Translations under genes and position numbers: made by a program
Assembly (NCBI GenBank): GCA_047967505.1
Contig: CM106539.1
Length of the DNA: 64,000 bases
Source: Dipteris shenzhenensis
Lineage: Eukaryota; Polypodiophyta; Polypodiopsida; Gleicheniales
Strand: one strand, 5' to 3'
Notes under the pieces: model-generated
Told to the model about the DNA's origin: nothing
Seen by the model: only the letters and a program-made list of their open reading frames with translations
Databases searched by the model: none
Part shown: positions 12,831 through 25,763 of the stretch, piece by piece
Layout: every line of letters starts with the position of its first letter
Position numbering within the stretch: position 1 is the first letter of the stretch

Positions 12831-13046
12831 TAAAGGGAGGTTTTCGCAAGCACTAATCACAAGGCAGTGGTCTTGGAGTCATGGTGGAAGGTCCTGCCTG
12901 CATGGGCAACATACCAGGCTAATTGTTAGTATAAAAAGGTTCATTAAAGGGAGGTTTTTGCAAGCACTAGTCACAAGGCGTGTGATCCTGGAGTCATGGT
13001 GGAAGGACCTACCTGCATGGGAAACAAACCCTCCTTGTTAGTATAA
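12818..13046. repeat. ~115-bp tandem duplication
   Basis: Units at about 12818-12930 and 12931-13046 share CATTAAAGGGAGGTTTT and AGTCATGGTGGAAGG and end in TTGTTAGTATAAAAAG. Confidence 0.85.
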
Positions 13047-13186
13047 AAAGTTCTCTACTCTAGACAATCCATCAGGGTTCAATTTTTACAACAGTCCCTT
13101 GGCTCTTATGCTATAGGGTCACCGGTACTGAGGGGCTTCTTCAGCCAACTATAGTAAAGGACCTAGAGGCATACATGGCTATGGAG

Positions 13187-13292
13187 GTGTTGCAGTGGCA
13201 GAGGATTAGGGTAATGGAAGTGGTAGAGGATTAGGGCAGTGGTAGTGGCAAAGGATTAGGGTAGTGATAGTGGCAGAGGATTAGGGTAGTGG
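13187..13292. repeat. Minisatellite, ~27-bp unit, four copies
   Basis: Four imperfect units carry AGAGGATTAGGGTAGTG-like cores. Confidence 0.8.
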
Positions 13293-14029
13293 GATGCTTA
13301 AGCAAGGATTGTACAATTGACCTAGCTCCTTTACCTTGTGGGCGGACAGGGATGAGATGGTGCTTGTGGTTGTGGGAGGGCCATCCTCTTAGGGAGGTCT
13401 AGTGGGATTCATAGGAGTTGTTCTAGACAACACCGCGTAGGGAGGAGGTGCTCTTCTTCCCTTATATGCCCTTAGTTGGAGGTAGTTACCTGTACCCTTT
13501 CGTGAGAGAGACACTGGGTAGAAAAGCACTTTCCCCATGAGGCCATCTCACTTTTTTGGTCTTGTCTACAATCTCAGGATGTAGAAGATATCAACTTTTT
13601 TATGGATGGCAGTGCATGGAGGCAAGCACCCACCAGGTCTTGCTTGGAGCAAATGCATGTTGAAGATAGATGCCATTGTTGCTTAGCTAGAGACTTGGAG
13701 ATGATCGGCACTATCTCTAGGCTGCCCAGAAGTGTTGAGGATCTAGATGGGTGATCTCTGAATTGTTGCTTGTACACAAAGGAAGAAGAGGGATTTCACA
13801 TGCTTACAGGATTCATGGGCAACAAATTCAAGGCCCTATTCGTAAAGATTCCCTAGGTAGTGAGCTGGGTTCTCCAAAAACAGGATGGTTCCTTTATGAC
13901 AACCATTTTTTAAATTTTGTACTTAGCATCATTACCTCCTTTCACAAGCTGATTTGTATCGTGTTTTCCAAGCATTAATAGAAAGATTCTTTTCTCTAGA
14001 AAGTTGCCTCTAGGGGAGTGGCACATTGC

Positions 14030-14565
14030 TTAGAGGGACCATAACCATAGGTATTCCATGTCCTTGCAAGGAGTCATGGATGCGAACATTTGCTTCCTTG
14101 ACATCTTCACAGAATGGACATGGTCTGTCAATAATTTATGGCCTCTGAGGAATCTAACTCTCTAGCATCTAACTGAAAGAGGCCAAATTTTAAGTGGTCC
14201 TACATTCATTGATGGAGTTGTTGAAATCTGAGAATATATATTTGGGGATGGAGGATGCATCTTGTGTAGCTTGTGGTTTCCTTCCGAGAAGTAGACAAAA
14301 AGGCTAAGGGACGTCAATTTCAACCACCCCACACTAGGATTGTGGTGGAAAGGGCTTTTGGAAGTTTAAAAACTACCTAACCATTTCTCAAGAATCTTGT
14401 CCATAGTCCACAAGTGAACTTCCTACCAAAGATTGTTGCAGCTTGTTGCATCCTTCACAACACTTGCCTGGACTTTGAAGGGGAGATACCAAAGAATTTT
14501 ATACCGGACCTCAATGTTCAATTGAACAATGTTGACCTCGAGGGGAAGTGTCTTTCAAAGTAGCA
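14030..14565 (+). pseudogene. PIF/Harbinger-type DDE transposase relic
   Basis: Two stretches match the DDE_Tnp_4-type nuclease of PIF/Harbinger elements. Around 14055-14145 the frame reads RYSMSLQGVMDANICFLDIF, like the conserved block before the second catalytic Asp. Around 14336-14565 it reads RIVVERAFGSLK, then a stop, then KIVAACCILHNTCLDFEGE. These are the family's C-terminal signatures (ERAFG.LK and ACC.LHN). In-frame stops and shifts show it is dead. The catalytic centre between the two blocks is not intact. Its likely partner gene relic lies divergently at 11370-12830. Confidence 0.75.
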
Positions 14566-14985
14566 CATACGATGTAATTCAGTAGAAATCAAGTCCAAGA
14601 ATTAAACATTCCACAAGCCCCAAGAAAACTCAATTGAATATGATTTGTCATCAAATACATTCACATTTTGAGCGTATGAAGACTATGAAATACAAAATGG
14701 ACGACTTTGTAAAAATGTATTGAAGCACATATGATATGTTTTCCACAAGCCTCGACCTAAGAATTCAATACTATGCAAAACATACAATTTGTTTTCAATT
14801 AAATTCATATTTCAAGCATATGAAAACCCAAGACTATTAAATGGACGACTTTGTAAGAACGCATTGAAAATGTTAACCAAAACAAGAACCACTACAACTG
14901 AAACATACGATTTCTCTTATATTCCTTAAGGCGAGGTTTACCAAACCAGCCGGCTGGAGGATTGGGGCAGCATTCTAGAGGTTTA

Positions 14986-15310
14986 TGTTGAGAGTTGTGG
15001 TGCCATGAGCACATGTAGAGCAAAGGTATGAGTAAAGGGAAAGTTGCCACATGGCATGGAGGAGATATCCCACATGTGAGCAAGCAAATGGATGTAAGTA
15101 CCCTCACCTATAAAAGGGAGGTTCATTTGAAGTAATATTAATCAAGCACTTTGCACTATCTCAAGATTCTCTTTATGAGTCCAAGTTAATCTATCTTGGA
15201 ACCTAATTGACTTGAGGTACATGTCATGAGCACTCTCTTCATCATGTTTCCACATAGGTTTCACCCACCTTAGAGTGCTCCATAGATCCTGAGGCACACA
15301 TGTTTTGTCA
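14986..15310 (+). repeat. 5' LTR of family A copy 2
   Basis: A 325-bp LTR with ends TG and CA and a TATAAAAG box at 15109-15116 that would drive element transcription. It aligns end to end with 936-1260. Confidence 0.92.
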
Positions 15311-15323
15311 TGGTATCAGAGCC
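15311..15323 (+). promoter_or_regulatory. Primer-binding site (tRNA-Met initiator)
   Basis: TGGTATCAGAGCC follows the 5' LTR without a gap. It is complementary to the 3' end of plant initiator tRNA-Met, the primer common in copia elements. Confidence 0.95.
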
Positions 15324-15599
15324 TAGGTCTAGTCTCCTAGATTAGTTGTAGGTATGTCTTAGGAGCTCATGTTTTTCTCCTAGGTTAGTTTTAGTTTTAG
15401 ATTGAAGACAAATTTCCATCCCTAGAGAGAGAAAAGTTATGTCCATTGATTCCTTCCATTGCATTTGAGAATTCCGTTCATTGCATTTCTTATGTGAGAG
15501 AGATAGCTTCAGTTGAGAGGAAGAGAGACTAGTCTATGCCTTCTATTCTCTACAATATAGCCTAGTGTCCTATATCGACCTCTCAACAGAGCTCAGAGC

Positions 15600-16380
15600 G
15601 GGTTGCATATACTACAAGCCTCGCAATAGCAGAGCAAGGCTCTAAGGCGACCACAAGAAGCGGCTTTCTACACAAGGATGGTACCACCACAAGTCCTTGA
15701 TGATGGATGACCAACGCTCCAATAGATATAAGCTCCTGGACTGCTCACCAGCCAGTAGCCTCTTCAATGCAACAAAGCTTCTACAACCTCTACTCTCCAA
15801 GGCCGCAGCTCCAACTAAGGCTAAAGCCATAGCCTGTGCCCTCGTCTCCAAGCCTTGACGGTGCCGCAACTCTTCAACTCTTCATTGACCAAGCCTCAGC
15901 CAGCTGCAGCAACAGCTCTCTGCATCAGCCTTCTACAAGGCACCACGGCTCCTCTGTAGCCCCAAGTGGCTCCCTTCTACAAGCCCCAGCAATGTCTGTC
16001 GACTTCTTCCCACAGCTCCAAAGCTCATAGTGACTCTACAACGACATAGCCGGCTAGCTCCAACACTCAAGCTTCTGCCTTCAGCCAAGCTCTTTGTATG
16101 AACGAGGACCCCATAGCCAACAAGCCTTCTCCAAACGACGCGAGCCCATGCTTAGTTGACTCCGAATCTCCATCGACAGCAACGGCCTCTCGCGAAATGG
16201 CAGACAGCGCTCTTGGTGGCTCCTTGCACAACGTCTGAAGCTCCAGCCCGAATGCTTATCAACAACCTTCTCATGCAGCCTCCAACACAGCTCCTACGAC
16301 AACGGCCAGCGCCTGCACCTCCGTCACGACCTTCTCGTCGCGTCGCCGGTTGCAAGAAGCTTCAAAGCTTCCTCATGTTC
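15600..16380. other. GC-rich interior segment of family A element
   Basis: The base composition changes sharply to C-rich sequence with many AGCC, CAGC and CTAC motifs. Frames here are serine and proline rich (for example 15836-16030) and match no family I recognise. It could be captured host sequence, but nothing proves this. Confidence 0.5.
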
Positions 16381-17245
16381 TAAGGTCCTAACCTTAGGAC
16401 ACGTGGCAGCCTAAGGTAGAGACACGTGGCAAATAAGCCACTCACCTTGGGTTAGTCTACAAAGGGCCACGTGGTAGATAAGGTGTCAAAGCTAACTGTG
16501 GTTAGGTTCAGCTACTTGGGTTAGTTGAACCATGGTAAGATTTGTGTAAACCTTGGGTTAACCAAGTGGGTTTAAAGGTTGCCACATGGCACAATGCCAC
16601 CTAAGCATAAAGCCCCTGCTAAGCACAGTTGGAATTCTGCATGTAAATCCCTGTGCCACATCATCAAAGGCTCTCTTCTTCACAGAATCTTCGACAAGCC
16701 ATAACTTGCAATCCAAGAGGAATTTGCACACACTCCAAAAAGGAAAAGTGATCGTCTTTTCGAGCTCTACATGCCTGTCAGATCAAAATCATTGTATGCA
16801 ATTAGACACTGCCAATATTGAAAGAAATTAATTGGTAAGACCTTTGCAACAAATGGAAAAGCAAAGCATGAATGCACACATCATTGTCATAAGCATGCCA
16901 AAAGCACAAGTGCATGAGATGACCATAGCACGAAGCATGGCATCCACACATAAAGCATCAAAGCACATGGAAGAACAAAGCATCATGCATGAAGCTACAC
17001 AAGGAAGAAGATTGCAGATTGAAGAATCAACAAGTCAACTACGTGGAGTCATCATCAAGCCATGAGCAGAATGACAGGAATAAACTGTATTGAGAAACAA
17101 ATACCTTGCCAACCTTGCCTATATTTTGTAAATCAAGCCTAACCACCTGAGAGTAGCCATGTAGGCACCCAGGGGAGGATTTGATCTTGTAGCCTCACAT
17201 CCGACCACCTTGCAATAGCCAAAGGATTATGGCACCAAGGGGAGG

Positions 17246-17562
17246 TGTTGAGAGTTGTGGTGCCATGAGCACATGTAGAGCAAAGGTATGAGTAAAGGGA
17301 AAGCTGCCACATGGCATGGAGGAGATATCCCACATGTGAGCAAGCAAATGGATGTAAGTACCCTCACCTATAAAAGGGAGGTTCATTTGAAGTAATATCA
17401 ATCAAGCACTTTGCACTATCTCAAGATTCTCTCCAAGTTAATCTATCTTGGAACCTAATTGACTTGAGGTACATGTCATGAGCACTCTCTTCATCATGTT
17501 TCCACACAGGTTTCATCCACCTTAGAGCGCTCCATAGATCCTGAGGCACACATGTTTTGTCA
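17246..17562 (+). repeat. 3' LTR of family A copy 2
   Basis: A 317-bp LTR preceded by AAGGGGAGG. It differs from the 5' LTR by loss of the 8 bases TTTATGAG after GATTCTC and a few substitutions. Confidence 0.92.
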
Positions 17563-17819
17563 GTTTGGGGGAGAAGGAGGAGGCTTGGGGAGGGAGAGAG
17601 GAGACTTGGGGAGGGAGTTTCGTGCTCCACGTGGCTGCGGTTAGAGGCAGAGCTACGTAATCTAAACAACAGTCTGACCCACGCGCAATCCAGCCACATG
17701 TCGCTCCAGATCCGAACTTGCGCATAGTCACAGTCTGACCCGCACGCAGTCTAGCCACGAGTCGCTCCCATGCACAGGGGCTGACCCTCATACATTTGGA
17801 CCCGCACACAGTTTGCACA

Positions 17820-21065
<3,246 letters not shown>

Positions 21066-21399
21066 ACTTTATGTTTAGAAGTTTGGTTTAATAAAAGACA
21101 ACTGAAAATTCTTGAATGTGTGTGTGTGTGCATGCACGCGCACGTGTGTGTTATTATGCATGTATGTGTTTTTCGAAAATTTTCTAAAATTCCTCAAAGT
21201 TCGAAATTTATAATGAAACCTTGAATTTTATTAAAGGCAATCTATGATCTCAACGTCGAGACCCAATGGAGCGGGTCTCTAGCCCATGATAGACGGGTCA
21301 GGTTACTCGTGTTTTTAATTAAAGTCACACAGTTTGCCATCTAGTTTGACACATATTCAATACTATGCCTGCATGTCTCCAGAATCGAGATTACTAAAC
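21066..21399. other. Intergenic sequence, nothing recognised
   Basis: A short TG run and an AT-rich stretch are present. No RNA gene or coding frame is supported. Confidence 0.6.
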
Positions 21400-23300
21400 T
21401 ACAAAGCACACCAAACAATAAGAACTTCATGTGTCCCAAAGTAAGAGGAAAATGTATCCTGAAATCAACTGTGTGTCAAGCACTTCAAACCAATGAATCC
21501 AAAGCAAAGCTATGTCCTAAGTGCAACCAACAAATCAACAATGTAATTCAACAGGTTGCACAAAGCCATGGTGCTCTCCCACACGATCATCTCCATGGAA
21601 GCTAGGTGCTCCTGCTCGATTATCTCCTCATAGAGGTGATGAGTTGCCGCCTTCTTTTCTTTGGTAGCCTCACCTGCCACAAACCTTTCACCTTTCTCTA
21701 TCACCTAATTTTCAAGAATTGCAACCAAACTCCTCAGTGTTTCTTGTACTTCATGCCTTCCATTACAAAGCCAACAAGCCCTCTTTTTGGGAATTGATGT
21801 GCCTGAGCATCTCTGCAAGACTCCTTTGCTGAGGCGCCGCCGCCGATTGGAGGTATAGGTGGCAACTTGTCAAGGTTGGGGCTATCCTCATCAACTACAA
21901 GGGGGAAAAAACAAAGTCAAAAGGAAACTCATGGAAGACAAACATGTGAAATCAATGAGAGTGAGAAGGGGCAACCGTGCAATGAATCAACAACAATGTT
22001 GCTTGGGTTGATTTGTTGATCAAAAGGCTAAGCATATCCACCATATTGCAATAAACTTGGTATGAGAGGTGCTCGGCTGGAAGTTGTTGCACTGTCTTCT
22101 CATCCTCGTCCATCTCAAAGAACATAGAAGCTCCAAACTTGTTCCTCCATAAATCTTGTTCCACGATCTAGAAAGCTTTTCCCCTTTGTCCTTTTGCTGC
22201 TATGACATGTGTAAAACGCTACTCGCCCCATGAACATCTCTGAGGTCTTGGTCCAATGACCCTAGACCCATGCATGCACTCCCTTTTCCTTCAAGATGTC
22301 AAATTGTTTCTCTCTCTTGTCTAGCACTACCATCTCCCATTTGCACATGCGTGGCGCATTGGTGCAGAAAAATCCCATTCGTGGACCATCATGGAATGTT
22401 CAAGTTTCATATGGGCATGAAACCTTACACGGGTATTAATTTGACTAATTTTTATGTCCTTGAAAAGTTTCATGTCCATCAAAGAGTGTTTGGGTGGATG
22501 GGCATTCAAAATTCCCAGTTTGTGCACATGCATGGTGCATAGGTGCACAAAAATCCCATTCATGGACTGTCATGGAATGGTCAAAGTATCAGATGGGCAT
22601 GCAACTTTGCATGGGTATTAGTTTGACTAATTTTTGTGTCCTTGCAAAGTTTCATGTCCATTAGGGACTGCTAGGGTGGATGGGCATGCAAACTTCCCAA
22701 TTTATGCACATTCGTGATACATAGGTCCAAAAAAATCCCTTTCATGGACTGTCACGGAATGGTTGTGTCAAATGGACATGCAACTTTGCACGGGTGATAA
22801 TTTGAATAATTTTTATATCATGTATCCTCATAAGTTCCATGTTGACTGGAGACCATTTCCATGGATGGGCATTTAAGATTCCCAATTTGTGCACATGTGT
22901 GGTGTACAGGTGCAAACATTTCATCTTATCCATGGCCGCCTTCTGGTTTGCAACGGTAGGAGCCAATTTAGAGGCACTGGACTTCCTCTGTGATCCCTTC
23001 TTTGACTTGCAGTCCGTGCCCTTCGTAGGAGTAGAGCCAATGTAGCGGGTGGAGGGGACGAAGTTCAATAGCTAAGTGCTACGTGGGTGTTTGTATTGGA
23101 CTCCAGAGCTTGTTCAAGTCCATCCTATGATGGACGAGGAGGCCCCACAGGAGGAGAAGGATGTCACAGGCCTACTGACTAGGGCCATGCTTGATGCAAA
23201 GTGAAAAATTAGACCGAAACTCTCGAAGTGGGTGCGAGGGGGTTGCTCGTTGGAAAAAAAGGGTCTCTCTCAATCCTAGTGAGTGAAAAGTTCATAACAA
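21400..23300 (-). pseudogene. Decayed repeat copy with Myb/SANT-like protein relic, copy 2
   Basis: This is the diverged duplicate of 11370-12830. Minus-strand pieces include 21952-22164 with a segment FFEMDEDEKTVQQL and a leucine-rich stretch, and 22742-23068 with a basic serine and lysine-rich stretch. Such features occur in the Myb/trihelix partner proteins of PIF/Harbinger elements, but I cannot identify a definite domain. No transposase relic is seen next to this copy. A 182-bp satellite sits in the middle and is absent from copy 1. Confidence 0.4.
22343..22912. repeat. ~182-bp tandem repeat, three units
   Basis: Units start near 22343, 22524 and 22706 with a partial fourth at 22891, each with GCACAT..GTGG..CAT followed by AAAATCCC and CATGGACTGTCA. 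Periods are 181, 182 and 185 bp. Confidence 0.9.
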
Positions 23301-25504
23301 GGCCACAATGCCACCATTGTTCCGAAATTGCATGTGGCATAGCATGCTTCTACCTCATAAGAGCCACATTTGCCAATGCTGGCAAATAATGCTAGAAGCC
23401 CCTTGCATTTTCAGGCACAAGCCAACAGTTGTCCCCGCGAACGTGCAGAGGGCAATGGAGCAGGCCGTCAAAAGCGGTAGGAGGTGATTGGCTTCAGATT
23501 GCCAAGCCGCGAATTGCCCAGGTGGAGAAGGAAATTTCCTGGGTGAGAAAGCTTGATGATGGCACCGAGAACTATGGGGCGTGCCCATGGGAATTGCTAT
23601 AGCGAAAAATGCCGGGTTGGCATCGTGCGCGGGAACTAGGTGTAAGAGCGCGGCCATATGCATGGAGAGATCATTACTGACAGCCGCTCTCTTTTTAGTG
23701 CCAAGATCTCAAGAACCTCCAAGCGATTTTATGCATCACACCTACATTTCACTCTCAGTCTGCATTGTCTTGTGACTAATTTTAGAGACTGAAAGTGTAT
23801 TGGAGTTATAGAGCTATCGGCGAGGGGGAGCTGTGTTCGCTGTAGAAAATTTTATCATCATCATCAGCAGCGCTGTCTTTCAGAAAAGATCAATTCGAAC
23901 ATCGGCGACAGATCATAGCTGCGATCTGGAAAGTTTCTGTAATTAACCTGATAGCCCACTGACACTCGCGGATCATCATCGTTGGAATTTGGAATTCCGC
24001 TGACAGGCCGGCTGACGAGGATGGTTTTCGATTACCATGGGCCGGGCGCACGACGTGCGTGGACCCGCTTGAAAGTTGTGATTCTGTGAGCAGTGAACCG
24101 TGAGTCATCAAAACCGTTGTACTTGACGATCGATCTCGATAAGCGTCCCGAATCGGCTCATGAAGATGAGAACTCAGAAGAACTAGAGGATGCAGCTGCC
24201 GAGTTGATGATTATGGGTTTTTTCGCACTGAAAGTTCTGAGTGAGTGACCTTCGATGCCTGCGAGAGCTTTCTGGTCACCGGCAGGATCGATCCCGCTAA
24301 GCTGTTTGGAAGATTGATGAAGAAGAATAGAGGAACTTGATGAAGAAGAAGTAGAGGATGTGGATGATGGGTTTTTTTGGGACCGAAGGTTTTTGGTATG
24401 AATCTTGGATGGCTGCGAGTAGTGTGATGACCGGCAGGATTGGATGGGGCTAAGGTGTGTCGAAAGATTGACGAAGAAGGGCTAGAAAATCTGGGTTGCT
24501 TGCAGGTAAGAAGGTTTTTTGGGAGTAATCTTCGATTTGTGCGAGCTTAGCTGCTGATGATGAAGGGAAGGGATGATGATGGACAAGAAAGAGGTGCAGT
24601 GCAGGTGGTGAAGCTCTGAAAGGATTAGAGTCTTCAAAGTGGACGAGGAAAGTTTGGTTGCGACTTGAAATTGAGTTTGGCACAGAGAGACAACAACAAC
24701 AACGATTGGAAAAGCATCATCAGGAAAACCACCCAATGGAATGAATCATCCTTCCATCTTTCTGTCTCTCTCAAAGAGCGTACAACTTCTGCTTTTTCTC
24801 ACAATAGCGCACCAACGTTCAACTGCCCTCAAGCCGTGATGCTCGTCCCATGTCTCTCCATCGATTTCACCCTCAGCTCACACACGAAGCACAGTCTCTC
24901 TCATTTCTTGATCCCTTCACAGCTTCCACACAAGCAGCACAGTCTCTCTCTCTCTCTCTCTCTCTCACAAAATGGGTGCAGAGCATTGCTGATTCGGAGC
25001 TTGCTCCCTGATTGATAATTTGTGATTGAGCTCCTAGCCTTCTGGGAAGCACAGAGAGCCGCGAGAGGCTGTGGAGACTCTCTGAGATTGCTCCTAGCGT
25101 GGTGAAGAGGTCGAGCTTGCTGCCAATTGGAGCTGTTTTGAGGTCGATAGTCTACGAGTGGTGGTGCAGGAGACAGAGCGAGAGAGAGAGAGAGAGAGAG
25201 ATAGAGGTGGACTCCGAAGCTTGTGGGAGATTTTGCGCTTTTGTAGCTCTCTCCGCTACCACCTGGCCGCTCTCCGCCCCCTTTAGCTGCTCCCAACTCC
25301 ACGCCCTCGCTGCTTATTTCCTCATCGTTTCCCCGCGACTCCCTTCGCTTTTTCTAAATTCGCATCCCCCCCCCCCCCTTCTTCGTCCTCGCCCCCTCCT
25401 CGTCCCGCCATCTCTCACCTTTCCCCATCTCCAGCTCTTCCCTTACCATCCATTCTGCAGCCCATCCTCACATTGCCTCCATCGTTACCGCCCATTTGAT
25501 TGTT
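23301..25504 (+). other. Upstream region and presumed promoter/5' UTR of the RING-H2 gene
   Basis: No separate gene is supported. A ~154-bp imperfect tandem duplication spans about 24170-24500, with repeats of a GGGTTTTTT..CACTGAAAG-like start. A CT microsatellite at about 24942-24966 and a GA run at 25179-25203 are followed by C-rich sequence and then the start codon. CT/GA runs are common in plant 5' leaders, but the transcription start cannot be read from the sequence. Confidence 0.5.
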
Positions 25505-25763
25505 ATGGACGACTTCGGTTGGATTTGCAACGTCTGTACCTATCATAACGATAGCTTTCAACGTTCTTGTAGTATGTGCAATACTCTCCGCTCGGGTCCT
25601 AGACACCTTTCCTTGCTGTTCCAACCGCAACGCACAGCGGTCGCTGAAAGAAGTTTACGAGCCAGCGGACCGGAAGATGTCTCGTTTCCGTTCTCTATCT
25701 GCAGTGTTTCACGGTTGCTTGCAGGGGCGTTGTCGGGCGCTCTAACAGGCATGTTTGCTGTAG
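25505..25763 (+). CDS. Exon 1: RanBP2 zinc finger and first hydrophobic part
   Basis: Encodes residues 1-86 plus one base of codon 87. The zinc finger reads [10 protein letters not shown] followed by a CSMC pair. It ends GCTGTAG with donor GTGAGT at 25764. The split codon is completed by exon 2 to give valine. Confidence 0.85.

Larger units (their letters stand above)
14986..17562 (+). mobile_element. Complete non-autonomous LTR retrotransposon, family A (copy 2)
   Basis: The 2577-bp element has LTRs at 14986-15310 and 17246-17562. It has a primer site directly after the 5' LTR, a polypurine tract before the 3' LTR, and flanks GTTTA (14981-14985) and GTTTG (17563-17567), a 5-bp target duplication with one mismatch. 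The LTRs are nearly identical apart from an 8-bp deletion in the 3' LTR, which suggests a fairly recent insertion. The 1.9-kb interior has no recognisable gag or pol. Its 15600-16380 part is GC-rich, unlike the rest. It is too long for a classic TRIM but is the same kind of parasite, relying on enzymes from a copia-type element. Confidence 0.9.

Noticed and set aside
15311-15323. tRNA-like matches at LTR borders as tRNA genes
   Set aside because: Only 12-13 bases match the tRNA 3' end; they are primer-binding sites.
25099-25548. 149-codon + strand frame over the 5' leader of the RING-H2 gene
   Set aside because: Out of frame with the zinc finger and without domain; probably 5' UTR.
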